NCBI GenBank assembly: GCA_965219635.1
Contig: OZ244783.1
Span: forward strand, 868,001 to 932,000
DNA: 64,000 nt
Source: JAPOXR01 sp965219635
GTDB lineage: Bacteria > Pseudomonadota > Alphaproteobacteria > Rhodobacterales > Rhodobacteraceae
Direction: 5' to 3'
Each line of letters begins with the position of its first letter. The stretch's first letter is position 1. A program made the position numbers and the translations under genes. Positions 54,712 to 63,944 of the stretch are shown here, in pieces. Under the pieces are notes generated by a model. That model ran no database searches. It was not told the origin of the DNA and worked only from the letters and a program-made list of their open reading frames with translations.

Positions 54712-54815
54712 TTTCAGGCTCCTTGCTGACGGCTGTGAATCCGAAGCTGCAACTCGGCGACCTCTATAGGCTTTCAATCTTGACTTGCAAGTTGTAGAGG
54801 CGCCCGTCCAACGAA

Positions 54816-55670
54816 ATGCAGGCAAAAATGACACAACAGCCGACGCAGGTCGTGGCGTTCCAGGGAGAGCCAGGCGCATATTCGCATCAGGCCTGTGTCG
54901 AGGCCAGGCCGCAGGCGGAAACACTTGCCTGCAGAACATTTGAAGGAGCCATCGAGGCAGTGAAGTCTGGCAAGGCCGATCTGGCCGTGCTGCCGGTTGA
55001 GAATTCGATTTACGGACGGGTTGCCGATATTCACAGGCTGTTGCCAGAGTCCGGGCTCTTCATCCACGACGAGGTTTTCGTTCGTGTGCACATCAATGTC
55101 CTGGCCCTGCCAGGGACGAAACTCCCGGAAATCAAGACGGCCTTGAGTCACATGGTGCTGCTGGGGCAGTGCCGGGGCTTCGTCAAGGAGCATGATATCC
55201 GCACGCTAGCCTGGGCAGACACCGCTGGTGCCGCTAAGCATGTCGCAGAGACTGGTGATCTGGGCCTTGCCGCATTGGCATCCGAACTAGCCGGTGAAAT
55301 CTATGGGCTGGAGACGCTGGCCAGCCACATTGAAGACGAGCGTTACAACCGTACGCGCTTCTTCGTGATGTCGCCTACCCGGAATTTTGAACGCAGGCAT
55401 TCGGAGATGATAACGGCCTTCATGTTCAGGGTCCGCAACATTCCGGCCGCCCTCTACAAGGCAATGGGCGGGTTCGCCACCAACAGGGTCAACATGCTCA
55501 AGCTGGAGAGTTACATGGTTGGCGGGTCGTTCAGCGCCACCCAGTTTTTCGCCGAAATCCAAGGGCATCCTGAAGACCAGAACGTTGCGTTGGCGCTTGA
55601 GGAATTGCGCTTTTTCACGAGCTCGTTGGATATCCTTGGAGTTTACCCCGCTGCAATTCCACGGAATTGA
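54816..55670 (+). CDS. pheA: prephenate dehydratase
   Basis: 284 aa (ATG 54816; ATG 54828 also possible). It makes phenylpyruvate in phenylalanine synthesis. Catalytic domain: VAFQGEPGAYSHQA, VLPVENSIYGRV, and the NRTRFFV motif with the key Thr. The C-terminal ACT domain (RVRNIPAALYKAMGGFATNR to LKLESYM) senses phenylalanine. Not fused to chorismate mutase, the usual form in alphaproteobacteria. It is followed by a weak stem (CCTGTC/GACAGG, 55672-55698). Confidence 0.94.
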   Translation: MQAKMTQQPTQVVAFQGEPGAYSHQACVEARPQAETLACRTFEGAIEAVKSGKADLAVLPVENSIYGRVADIHRLLPESGLFIHDEVFVRVHINVLALPGTKLPEIKTALSHMVLLGQCRGFVKEHDIRTLAWADTAGAAKHVAETGDLGLAALASELAGEIYGLETLASHIEDERYNRTRFFVMSPTRNFERRHSEMITAFMFRVRNIPAALYKAMGGFATNRVNMLKLESYMVGGSFSATQFFAEIQGHPEDQNVALALEELRFFTSSLDILGVYPAAIPRN

Positions 55671-56167
55671 TCCTGTCAGTTGACTCAATCCAGACAGGCC
55701 TCAGGAGCAACCGGCAAAGAGCGGGGTGCGATAGTCGAATTATGGACAACTCTGGAAACAACCAGTCGCGCCGTCAAACCATGAGGCGCGCACCCCAGGT
55801 CGCTCCAAACCGCGGACAAGACCAAAGCCGGCGAAACACCAGGGTGCGACAATGCGATCGCGACAATAAAAGCCCGGCAATAGGGAAAGAACACGATCAA
55901 TCAAAAACGCGGCAAATCGACAAAATCACGCGCTTCTTCACAACCATAGACACCGTGGCGGCAATACAGACTGAAGTGGGATCAACGAATAAGGCGGAGG
56001 TTTAGTGGTCCAAGTTGTCCCTAGCTTTTGGATCGATCGTGGCCATGAATTGCGTGTTGAGCGCCTTGTCAGGCCCTCGCTCCGAAAAACGGATGTGACG
56101 CAGAAGCACGTCTCGACACAAGTGGTGCAGTTAGGCCAATGGACGATACTTGCAAAATGGTCCTTGC
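55671..56167. other. intergenic region, pheA / DUF6088 gene
   Basis: 497 bp. A nucleotidyltransferase toxin (AbiEii) is often found downstream of an AbiEi-like antitoxin, which would be this stretch read on the minus strand. Only short frames exist there (one ends RDNLDH near 56004) and I recognise no toxin motif. No IS ends or tRNA seen. Confidence 0.35.
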
Positions 56168-56764
56168 TCAGGCGTATGCAACGATCCGCTGCACAATCGG
56201 ATACATCCATGCCGGAGCGTATCTGCTCTGCTCGGATAATTCTGCCCGGTCCTTGTCATCCAATGCTCGTGCCAGCTTAAGGATCACCTGATCATTCACC
56301 CGGTTCTTGCCAACATGACGCAGCGCCTGCAGCACGATGCCTGTCTTCTGGCCTGCACCGACAAGTGTCTTGGTGGATGCATGCTTGAATTGGATTACCT
56401 GCTGGCAAATTCTCACCGTACGTGTTGGGCCATCTGTCATGTATGTCAGCGTGGACGGCACTTGAGTAGACAGCCCCAACTGGTTGGCTGCCATTAAGGG
56501 GGATGGTTGCAGGACATGGTTGTCTTTGCGAGCCATTGCCCTGGCTACATCATCCAGTGGCGGCCATAGTTGACCGAAGAGGGGATCATGTTTGGGGTAG
56601 TCGTAAAGACCTCGCGTCAAGCGGCGGATCGTGCCGTGATTGGCCAGACGCGACAACGCCTGATCCACACTCGCACGGGATCCGATGTCCAGAAAGTCGG
56701 ACGGCGCAAAGATTGCTCCCGGGCCCAGTCCGATGATCCGCTTCTTGATCTTGGATGCAATCAT
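56168..56764 (-). CDS. DUF6088 / AbiEi-like antitoxin family protein
   Basis: 198 aa from the ATG at 56764. The winged-helix N-terminus (GPGAIFAPSDFLDIGSRASV, then VDQALSRLANHGTIRRLTRG) followed by LYDYPKHDPLFGQL is typical of DUF6088, a group related to AbiEi antitoxins of type IV systems. The middle PTRTVRICQQVIQFKHAS fits the antitoxin's second domain. No partner gene is recognisable on either side. Isolated members may act as plain DNA-binding proteins. Confidence 0.78.
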   Translation of the reverse strand: MIASKIKKRIIGLGPGAIFAPSDFLDIGSRASVDQALSRLANHGTIRRLTRGLYDYPKHDPLFGQLWPPLDDVARAMARKDNHVLQPSPLMAANQLGLSTQVPSTLTYMTDGPTRTVRICQQVIQFKHASTKTLVGAGQKTGIVLQALRHVGKNRVNDQVILKLARALDDKDRAELSEQSRYAPAWMYPIVQRIVAYA

Positions 56765-57055
56765 GCTAACACCATTGTCAGAAAAAGTGCTATTGTTTTC
56801 TGAACGCAAATGCCAAAATCGGCAAGAGGCAGTCTTCCGCTCGGCGCGCCGCCGGGAGCGGTCGCCACCTGAATGCGCCACTGTAGCCCCGTTGCCCCGT
56901 TGTTTAATCCTCTGAACAGAACTCTTTGGCAAACGAGCAATCGCAAGGTAGCATGAATTGAGACTCAGCCTCCGTGGCGATGGTCAGCAGGCTTCAACGA
57001 AGGCGGTCCTGCCGTTTGCCGGGGTTTCAGAAATGCATGGAAGTGGAGAATCCGC

Positions 57056-57424
57056 TTGAGCAAGGATGATGCGTTTTGGCTCTACGATCTCAAAGTTGAG
57101 GTTGTGCTTGATGACCGCCAGCCTGTGTGCAGGCACATTGAGGGCGAGCATTTCACCGTAGAAGGCGAAAACCTCGTTTTTTCGAAGGACCAGAAGATCT
57201 CGATGTATGCGCTTGCGGCGGTTCTACCGCTTCTGCCAGCCAAGCAGCGCAATACCGACCCGGAAGACTGGATGACGACCGATGCCGAAGTTGCATGTCC
57301 GGATCCGCATTGCGGAGGGCGTTTTCGCATCACCCGGATTGCCAAGCGGCAATTCACGCATTCAGGAACCACTGGCTTGCCCAGCGAGCGCTCCGAACCA
57401 TACTGGAAGATCGAAGGAGATTAG
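57056..57424 (+). CDS. TIGR04076 family protein
   Basis: 122 aa, TTG 57056 after GGAG. Function unknown. The small family has a Cys-containing N-terminus (QPVCRHIEGEHFTVEG), then MYALAAVLPLLPAKQRNTDP and a Cys pair in VACPDPHCGGRFRITRI. It overlaps the end of the AKR-Rid fusion gene by 4 bp on the opposite strand. Confidence 0.72.
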   Translation: MSKDDAFWLYDLKVEVVLDDRQPVCRHIEGEHFTVEGENLVFSKDQKISMYALAAVLPLLPAKQRNTDPEDWMTTDAEVACPDPHCGGRFRITRIAKRQFTHSGTTGLPSERSEPYWKIEGD

Positions 57425-58893
57425 CCGGAGACAATTGCCTCCGCTTCAATCTCGACAAGGTAGTCTCCCGCAAGGTCGGCAATTGCTACCAGTGTATTAG
57501 CCGGCTTTAGAGTGCCGAACACCCTCCCGTGCGCAGCGCTGACTGCATCGGTAAACTCGATGTCAGTCAGATATATCCGGGTTCTTGCAATGTCCTCTAC
57601 AGTGCCGCCAAGGGCTGCGACCGCACCAATGATTTTGTCGAGAATGTACGTCGTCTGCGCAGCCGGATCGCCCCGGGCGACTACCCGGTCAGTTCCAGCG
57701 GTTGATGTGGTTCCAGAAACAAGGATGCGGTTCCCGATGCGGCGGGCCCTGCAATATCCAGCAATATCCTCCCATTTGCTCCCGGACATGGCGCGATGGA
57801 CTGAAGGGCGGCCGGGCACAGTGTCCGTGGTGAACGCTGATTGAACAGTGCTCAGATGGTGGCTCAGATCGCCGCTGGCGGTCAGAAATGGCGGCCGGCG
57901 GTATTCGTCGCCGCAGTCTCCGGGAATTGGCGTAGTGGCAGCGAAAGCCTCGTCCAGCAGGCTGTTGTCGTCTTCATCGAGTGAGAATTCGAAAACGCGG
58001 GCATTGTCCCCTCGGTGGTCATTGCCGCCGGGACGAACTCCGACAATCACGCCAGCCACACCAGGGCGCTCCAAGACCCAGCGCATGGCAACATTTGCTA
58101 CGGATACGCCGTGTTTCCTGGCAACCTCGGCGGTTGCCTTGAGCAGGTTCTGGAAAACCGTCCAGCCTCCGGCAACTTCGATGAAGCGGCTGTATTTCAT
58201 CTTGCTCCAGTCGGAAACGCTCCCGGGTTCGTCCTGGTTCAGCCAGGCCTCCGACAGAAACCCACCGCATGCAGTGCCGTAGATCAGCAGGTGAACTCCG
58301 TGCCTTGCGCAGGTTTCTGCGAGTGCTCCGGTAAAGCGCCGGTCGACAAGCGAGCCTACAACCTGGTTTGTCCTGATTGGCACACCGTCTGCCAATGCCA
58401 GATGCAGGTGGGCCGCATCGAAGTTTGTCACTCCGATCTCCCGGATCAGTCCTTCGTTGCGGAGCGACGCAAGCTCATGGAGAGCATCCAGCCATGCCGG
58501 GTGTTCGAAGTTCCACCAGTGGAATTGCAACAGGTCAATGCAATCAACTTCCAGCCGTTGCAGCCGAGCCTCTACACCTGCGCGAACAGTTTCCGGCCCC
58601 ATCGTTCCTGGCTCAGGGCACCACTTGGTGAACGCCATCGGCCGCTTTCCGGCCCCCTCGGAGCATCGGTGCAGCAGCCGGCCTGCTATGATCTCGGAAC
58701 TGCCATAGTGGTCGGCCATGTCGAATGTATCGAAGCCGCTCTCGGCATATGCCGCCAATTGTTCGGCTGCCGCTTCAGGATCGAGCGTGTTTCCGCCCCG
58801 TTCCATGTCGGCAACCTGCCACAAGCCGTTGATTATCCGGCTGCACGCCAGTCCGTCACCGAGTGAAAAGGTCTCAGGCCGCGCGATGGTCAT
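57421..58893 (-). CDS. aldo/keto reductase fused to a Rid-family domain
   Basis: 490 aa from the ATG at 58893. Residues 1-345 are an aldo/keto reductase with the catalytic tetrad in place: Asp58 and Tyr63 in DMADHYGSSE, Lys90 in FTKWCPEP, His125 in LQFHWW. After a linker (about 345-375), residues 380-490 form a Rid (YjgF/YER057c) domain: RIGNRILVSGTTSTAG, IGAVAALGGTVEDIARTRIY, KPANTLVAIADLAG. The true-RidA catalytic Arg (P-A-R-S) is Asn here. The fusion implies that an unstable carbonyl or imine is passed from one site to the other. Its start overlaps the SRPBCC gene by 20 bp. Confidence 0.87.
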   Translation of the reverse strand: MTIARPETFSLGDGLACSRIINGLWQVADMERGGNTLDPEAAAEQLAAYAESGFDTFDMADHYGSSEIIAGRLLHRCSEGAGKRPMAFTKWCPEPGTMGPETVRAGVEARLQRLEVDCIDLLQFHWWNFEHPAWLDALHELASLRNEGLIREIGVTNFDAAHLHLALADGVPIRTNQVVGSLVDRRFTGALAETCARHGVHLLIYGTACGGFLSEAWLNQDEPGSVSDWSKMKYSRFIEVAGGWTVFQNLLKATAEVARKHGVSVANVAMRWVLERPGVAGVIVGVRPGGNDHRGDNARVFEFSLDEDDNSLLDEAFAATTPIPGDCGDEYRRPPFLTASGDLSHHLSTVQSAFTTDTVPGRPSVHRAMSGSKWEDIAGYCRARRIGNRILVSGTTSTAGTDRVVARGDPAAQTTYILDKIIGAVAALGGTVEDIARTRIYLTDIEFTDAVSAAHGRVFGTLKPANTLVAIADLAGDYLVEIEAEAIVSG

Positions 58894-59308
58894 ATCCGGT
58901 CTCCAGAGCCGACTTGATGATCTCCAGCTCGGCCTTATGCAAGGCGACCAGACTGGCCCATCGCTCATTGCTCATTTCCGCCGTGCGCAAGGCTGTCATG
59001 CTCAGCCCCGTGCCCAACCCATCAGCGAAGACCGCTTCAGGAATGACGCGGACGAAGAGGCGAGGAGATAGCGAAGTCCGTGCGACCCCCACATGGTAGT
59101 CAATGAGCATCTGGTCGGCATGAGCTACGATCTTCACATGGATCTCTGATCCGTCCCTGATGGAAGTTCCCCGGACAATTCCAGAACTGTCAATAGCGGT
59201 TCGCCATGTGCCAAAGGACCAGATGCTCAGTTGTCCGGGATCGGCCATGAAGCCGAACACCCTGTCCGCCGGACAGGCAATCCGGATAAGAGCCGTGTCG
59301 CAACTCAT
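58874..59308 (-). CDS. SRPBCC-fold protein
   Basis: 144 aa. The START/polyketide-cyclase-like fold is suggested by RIACPADRVFGFMADPGQL at the start, alternating beta strands, and a long C-terminal helix (SNERWASLVALHKAELEIIKS). It could bind or transform a small hydrophobic ligand. It is coupled on both sides: ATGA overlap with the Rid gene and overlap with the fusion gene. Confidence 0.75.
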   Translation of the reverse strand: MSCDTALIRIACPADRVFGFMADPGQLSIWSFGTWRTAIDSSGIVRGTSIRDGSEIHVKIVAHADQMLIDYHVGVARTSLSPRLFVRVIPEAVFADGLGTGLSMTALRTAEMSNERWASLVALHKAELEIIKSALETGYDHRAA

Positions 59309-59706
59309 CCGTCGCTGCCGGAGCCGCGAATTGCGTCGACTTCAATTTCCACCCGGGCGCCAGGAACAGCCAGCGGAGCGCAGACTGTCGTATTGGCCGG
59401 ACGGGTGAATCCGATACGTTCCTTCAGCACTGCGGATATGGTCATGACATCCTCTGGATTGGGAACGTAGACGCGAGCCCTGACAATATCTTGCAAGCCT
59501 GAACCGGCTTCTCGCAGAGCGCTCTCGATTGTATCCAGTGCCCTGTGTGCCTGGGCCTGTGCTCCTTCGGGGAGCTCGCCGGTTGCGAAGTCGACACCGA
59601 CGGTTCCGGACACGAAGATCCGTTCGCCCACAACAACTGCCCGAGCATATCCAGCTTGCTCCTCGTATATGGATCCGCTGAACACATGGCTGCGCCCGCT
59701 CGCCAT
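59305..59706 (-). CDS. Rid-family protein (YjgF/YER057c), non-canonical
   Basis: 133 aa. Seen: YARAVVVGERIFVSGTVGVD, TIESALREAGSGLQDIVRARVY, and GFTRPANTTVCAPLAVPGARVEIE (quoted in part). In true RidA the Arg of PARSxV hydrolyses enamines and imines from PLP enzymes. Here the motif is PANTTV, so this belongs to another Rid subfamily with unknown chemistry. The same change occurs in the Rid half of the fusion two genes on. Confidence 0.85.
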   Translation of the reverse strand: MASGRSHVFSGSIYEEQAGYARAVVVGERIFVSGTVGVDFATGELPEGAQAQAHRALDTIESALREAGSGLQDIVRARVYVPNPEDVMTISAVLKERIGFTRPANTTVCAPLAVPGARVEIEVDAIRGSGSDG

Positions 59707-59728
59707 GATGGCCTCCCCGCTTGGCGAT

Positions 59729-59754
59729 ACGGGGCGCCCGGCCGGGCGCCCCGT
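59729..59754. other. perfect 26-bp GC palindrome between binding protein and Rid genes
   Basis: Arms ACGGGGCGCCCGG (59729-59741) and CCGGGCGCCCCGT (59742-59754) are exact complements. On RNA of either strand this folds as an 11-bp stem with a GGCC tip. It starts 22 bp downstream of the binding-protein stop in gene direction and 23 bp upstream of the Rid gene. No T run follows on the minus strand, so it is more likely an mRNA-stabilising or attenuating stem than a terminator. Confidence 0.65.
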
Positions 59755-59775
59755 GAAACTTGACTTGAGCTTTGC

Positions 59776-61038
59776 CTACTCGTCCAGCATCTGGATCAGG
59801 TCAGCAACCTCAGCGGTGCTCAGGTAGCCGGTTTCGACGTTCTGGTCGCCGTCGAGTTTCCAGGTCATTTTCGGAGCCTGAACATCGCCATTCTCGTCGA
59901 ATGCCAATGCGCCGGTCGCTCCGACATAACGGATCGTCTGGCCATCGGCGAGGAGTTCCTTGGCTCTCTTGATGCCCTCAGGACCAGGGTAGACCTCGAC
60001 ACCGTCCGGCGACGTAACCATCCGGATATTGTCGCGGATGTTCTCACCGGTAATCTCGCCCGATGCTTCCATCGCCAACAGCACGACAGTTACTGCATCA
60101 TAGACCGAGTGAAGGCCCGGTCCATTCGGCGGGCTGTCGAAGCGGGCTTCGAACATTTCGTTGAAAGTGTCGACCGAAGGCAGGCGAGGCTGCGCGCTGT
60201 CGTAGCCTTGCATGTTCTGGAGATACTGGGAGCCCACAGCCTGGAAGTAGTCGTCGGAACGAAGCGAGTTGTTCACAATCAGATTGTCCGTGCCGCCGAG
60301 CGCCAGCCATTCCCGGGTGATCGTTGCACCGTCCACCGGAAAGGCGACAAGGAACAGTGAGTCGGGATCGCCTTCCAGGGCCTTCGTGACTTCGGCACGA
60401 TAGCTTTGCTGGCTCTCATTGTAGGCAACCATTGAGACGATGGTGCCACCGAGCTTGGGAAGGTCCTCCTCGAAGCGCTTTGCCAGCCCCACACCAAAAT
60501 CCGTATTCACGTAAATCACGGCAGTGCGTTCGAAGCCGCTGTCGGCTGCCAGCTTGGCGCCCATTGCCGACTGGCTGCGGTTGGTTGCGTATGTCCGGAA
60601 CCAGAAGCCGTCGGTCTTTCCTTCCTTGGCGAGTGCCGTGAAGCTCTCGGAAGACGAGCAACAGGATACCTGTGTTACTCGCGACGGTACTGCAACCGAA
60701 GTCAAGACCGGCAGGCTGACCCCGGAGGATACAGCGCCGATCAAGGCTTGTACACCGTCAAGATCGACGAGGCTCTTGGCTGCGTCTACTCCTACAGCAG
60801 ACTGCCCCTGGGTGTCGCGCAGAACATATTCCACCTCGCAGCCCAGTACGCCGCCAGCTTCATTGAACTGTTCGACTGCGAACTGTCCGGTTTCGGCGAT
60901 GCGTTCGCCAACCTGTCCCATAGGACCGCTTACGGGCAGGATTGCCCCCAGTTTGACCGGGCAGTCCACGGCATGCGCCATGGTCCCGATTGCAGTGATT
61001 GTGGCGGCCAGCGCCGCTATTCCAGTGGTGCGCATCAT
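59776..61038 (-). CDS. branched-chain amino acid-type ABC transporter, binding protein
   Basis: 420 aa. Signal peptide residues 1-23 (ending TMAHA). The mature part is a Peripla_BP_6/LivJ-type fold: VKLGAILPVSGPMGQVGERI, VQALIGAVSSGVSLPVL, and AVIYVNTDFGVGLAKRF. The family carries amino acids, amides, urea or aromatic acids; the ligand is not predictable. GGGAGG precedes the ATG at 61038. It stands 301 bp downstream of livM, and the Rid, SRPBCC and AKR-Rid genes follow. Confidence 0.9.
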   Translation of the reverse strand: MMRTTGIAALAATITAIGTMAHAVDCPVKLGAILPVSGPMGQVGERIAETGQFAVEQFNEAGGVLGCEVEYVLRDTQGQSAVGVDAAKSLVDLDGVQALIGAVSSGVSLPVLTSVAVPSRVTQVSCCSSSESFTALAKEGKTDGFWFRTYATNRSQSAMGAKLAADSGFERTAVIYVNTDFGVGLAKRFEEDLPKLGGTIVSMVAYNESQQSYRAEVTKALEGDPDSLFLVAFPVDGATITREWLALGGTDNLIVNNSLRSDDYFQAVGSQYLQNMQGYDSAQPRLPSVDTFNEMFEARFDSPPNGPGLHSVYDAVTVVLLAMEASGEITGENIRDNIRMVTSPDGVEVYPGPEGIKRAKELLADGQTIRYVGATGALAFDENGDVQAPKMTWKLDGDQNVETGYLSTAEVADLIQMLDE

Positions 61039-61339
61039 GTGTCGCCTCCCTTGTTGTTCAGTTTGGATTGCAGTTCTCGAATGCAGTCTGACGACGCCAA
61101 GCGCTTCTGTAAAGAATCTTCTGCTATTGGCCGGGACTGTTCAGAGTACTGAATGTGATGGTGCATCCTGGCAAAATCTCTTTGCAGGTTTCCAAGACCC
61201 TGACGAGGACCAGATCGACTGTGCTCTGACGAACCGCCGGAATCTGATTGGTCCAGATCAGGTATGCAGAGCCGCACCATCTATCTGACCAGGTGGCCGC
61301 AGTCCAGACCGGCCCTTGAAATGCCGGCAATCCCGGGGG
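61039..61339. promoter_or_regulatory. spacer between livM and the binding-protein gene
   Basis: 301 bp without a convincing gene. As all other genes of this set overlap or nearly so, this gap may carry a separate promoter for the binding protein and the downstream Rid/AKR genes. No clear promoter boxes or stem were identified. Confidence 0.35.
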
Positions 61340-62287
61340 CTACGATCTCGCGTGCCGGGAGATGTGCAATTCCTCGCCAATCAGTCCGCGCGGCCTCACG
61401 AGCAGGGTCACGACCAGGATCAACCCGATAAGGACGGCCTGCATGGCACCGCCTTGCGCCTGTATTTCCGCTGGTACAACCCGGGAGATCACGAACCCGC
61501 TCGTTGTCCATACGCCCCAGACAATGATGGCGCCAAGGAGCGCTCCCCTGTTGTTGGAGCTTCCACCCACGATCAGCATAGTCCAGATCTGGAAGGTCAG
61601 GATCGGAAGAAAATCCCAGGGGCTGACATAGCCGATGAAAGATACGTAGAGGCCACCCGACAAGCCCATGATCATGCAGCCGAGGACAAAGGCCTCAAGG
61701 CGTACCCGTTCAGGCGACTTGCCGAGGCTTGCTGCGGCAACCTCATCCTCGCGTATGGCCTTCAGCATCCGGCCCCAGGGGGATTTGACTATTCGCTCAA
61801 GCGCCAGGAATGTCACTCCACAGACGAAGATCACAACCAGCAGAAACAACGCGTTTTGTGCGAGAGGGCCTTCTGCCCAGTTCTGGGAAGGGTTCGGAAT
61901 GCCGATCAAACCAAGAGTGCCGCCTGTCAGGTATTCCCAATTCAGGCACACGAGCTGGATCGATACCGCAATCCCGAAGGTGGCAACGGCAAGGTATTCG
62001 TGCCGCAGTTTGAGCGTCGCCAGGCCGACGATGATCGCGCCTATGCCGGAGGCAATCATTGCTCCTAACAGGCCGACCGCAAGGGGCAGGTCGAACCCCC
62101 CGAATACGGCCTCGCGAGGCGGCCCGGTGAGTATTGCAGTCGTGTAGGCGCCGATGGCAACAAAGCCTGCGACCCCGGCATTAAAGAGTCCGGTGAAACC
62201 CCATTGCAGGTTCAACCCGAGTACTGCGATGCCGAATATCAGCGACAATATGAGAAAGAAGACCAGGTAGGAGACAAGGCCGATCAT
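61340..62287 (-). CDS. livM: branched-chain amino acid-type ABC permease LivM
   Basis: 315 aa. LivM-type membrane subunit: NLQWGFTGLFNAGVAGFVAIGAY near the N-terminus, then LALERIVKSPWGRMLKAIREDE, the loop to the ATPase, and AAASLGKSPERVRLEAFVLG. About nine helices. ATGA overlap with livH. Confidence 0.92.
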   Translation of the reverse strand: MIGLVSYLVFFLILSLIFGIAVLGLNLQWGFTGLFNAGVAGFVAIGAYTTAILTGPPREAVFGGFDLPLAVGLLGAMIASGIGAIIVGLATLKLRHEYLAVATFGIAVSIQLVCLNWEYLTGGTLGLIGIPNPSQNWAEGPLAQNALFLLVVIFVCGVTFLALERIVKSPWGRMLKAIREDEVAAASLGKSPERVRLEAFVLGCMIMGLSGGLYVSFIGYVSPWDFLPILTFQIWTMLIVGGSSNNRGALLGAIIVWGVWTTSGFVISRVVPAEIQAQGGAMQAVLIGLILVVTLLVRPRGLIGEELHISRHARS

Positions 62288-63195
62288 CGAACGCGCTCCC
62301 CGAAAATGCCGCCAGGCCTGAAATACAGGATCACAAGGATCAGCAGGAATGGGATCGCCGGCTTGTAGGTGGTCGGAATGATCATCACCGAGAGATTTTC
62401 AGACAACCCGACGATCAGACCGCCGACCACTGCTCCGTAGAGGCTTCCGACTCCGCCGAGAATTGCTGCGGCAAAGAGAGGCAAGATCAAACCGAAGCCG
62501 AGCTCGGGGCGGAGCTGGACCGTCATGCCGTAAAGTACGCCGCCCAGCGCAGCACCGGAGGCGCCAATGACCCAAACCCAGACAACAATCCGGTCGACAT
62601 TGACGCCGCTGACCCGCGCAAGATCCGGAACTTCAGCGATACCGCGCATGGCGATGCCTGTCCGGCTGCGCGTCATGAACAGGTGCAATGCAATGACCAC
62701 GATGATCGTTAGAAACAGCAGGAAGACCTGGTCGGGCATCACCCGCACATTGCCCGGCAACAGGATCGCGAACTGCAGCGTATTTGAATAGTAGATTGGA
62801 TCCGATCCCCAGATCAGCACCACAAGGTGACGGAGGATCAGCGCAACGCCGAAGCTGGCGAATACCATTGTCATGTGACCGGCCGCCCGGCTGAGCCGCT
62901 CGAATACAAAGCGGTGCAGCAGAAGCGCAACGATTGCCGTGACCGCGCAAGCGCAGGGCAGGGCAAGAAGGAGAGGGAGGCCGAAGGAAAATGGCCCAAT
63001 CTTCAAGTCGAAGACGCCACCGAAGCTCGAAAAGAACGCGACGAAGATCAGTGCGCTGTACGCGCCCCATGTCAGGAGTTCCGAGTGTGAGAAGTTGGCA
63101 AACCTCAGAATCCTCATCGTGAAGCTCAGGCCGATTGCTCCCAGTGAGACAATCGTTCCGCTGAGAATGCCGTCTGCAATGTGCTGCAGGATCAT
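62284..63195 (-). CDS. livH: branched-chain amino acid-type ABC permease LivH
   Basis: 303 aa. First helix ILQHIADGILSGTIVSLGAIG, then FANFSHSELLTWGAYSALIF. ATPase loop SRTGIAMRGIAEVPDLARVSG. C-terminal VGSLYGAVVGGLIVGLSENL. Second membrane half of the transporter. ATGA overlaps on both sides (livF and livM). Confidence 0.92.
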   Translation of the reverse strand: MILQHIADGILSGTIVSLGAIGLSFTMRILRFANFSHSELLTWGAYSALIFVAFFSSFGGVFDLKIGPFSFGLPLLLALPCACAVTAIVALLLHRFVFERLSRAAGHMTMVFASFGVALILRHLVVLIWGSDPIYYSNTLQFAILLPGNVRVMPDQVFLLFLTIIVVIALHLFMTRSRTGIAMRGIAEVPDLARVSGVNVDRIVVWVWVIGASGAALGGVLYGMTVQLRPELGFGLILPLFAAAILGGVGSLYGAVVGGLIVGLSENLSVMIIPTTYKPAIPFLLILVILYFRPGGIFGERVR

Positions 63196-63944
63196 CGGGA
63201 CCCTCGCAAGGCATCTTCTCCCGGCCGGACTCCAAGAAATATCATTCCGACCTCCTTGCTGCTCAGCAGTTCTGATGATGGCCCGTCCAGGCGGTTCTGC
63301 CCTTCGGCAAGGACATATCCCCGGCCGGATATCCTGAGCGCCGCCTTGGCATTCTGCTCGACCATGAGCACGGAAGCGCCGCCCCGGACAAGACCTTGTA
63401 CGACCTCGAAGAACTCCTTTGCCGCCATGGGTGAAAGGCCCGCAGTGGGCTCGTCAAGGAGCATGAGGCTGGGCTTTGTCAGAAGAGCGCGGGCCAGTGC
63501 AAGTATCTGCCGCTGTCCGCCAGACAGGATACCCGCCTTCTCACGCCTGCGTTCGGCAAGTACCGGGTACATTGAGTAAATTTCATCGATCCGCTGTCGC
63601 GCCAGAGCCTTGGTCAACGGCGCGCTGCCCATGACGAGGTTCTCGTGTATGGTCAAGGTCGCGAACACATTGCCTGTCTGTGGAACAAGGCCTACTCCCT
63701 CTGCCGCGAGCTGGTGCGCAGCTACACCCGTGATATCGCGCCCATCCATGCTGATTGATCCGGAGGACATGCGGACAAGTCCCGCAATCGCCTTGATCAA
63801 TGTTGACTTGCCGGCGCCGTTTGGCCCGATGATTGCGACGATCTCACCTTTGTTCACATGTATGGTGACACCATGAATGATGGGCAGGTCAGGGAGATAT
63901 CCCGCGACAACTGAATCTACCTGAAGTGCCCGAACTTCGTTCAT
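63192..63944 (-). CDS. livF: branched-chain amino acid-type ABC ATPase LivF
   Basis: 250 aa. Walker A GPNGAGKSTL, Q-loop VPQTGNVFATLTIHENL, signature LSGGQRQILALARAL, Walker B LMLLDEPTAGLSP, and the ending typical of LivF (GRGYVLAEGQNRLDGPS). ATGA overlap with livG and livH. Confidence 0.93.
   Translation of the reverse strand: MNEVRALQVDSVVAGYLPDLPIIHGVTIHVNKGEIVAIIGPNGAGKSTLIKAIAGLVRMSSGSISMDGRDITGVAAHQLAAEGVGLVPQTGNVFATLTIHENLVMGSAPLTKALARQRIDEIYSMYPVLAERRREKAGILSGGQRQILALARALLTKPSLMLLDEPTAGLSPMAAKEFFEVVQGLVRGGASVLMVEQNAKAALRISGRGYVLAEGQNRLDGPSSELLSSKEVGMIFLGVRPGEDALRGSR

Noticed and set aside
55938..56210. 90-aa minus-strand frame after the DUF6088 gene as a toxin
   Set aside because: It overlaps the DUF6088 coding end in another frame and has no nucleotidyltransferase motif.
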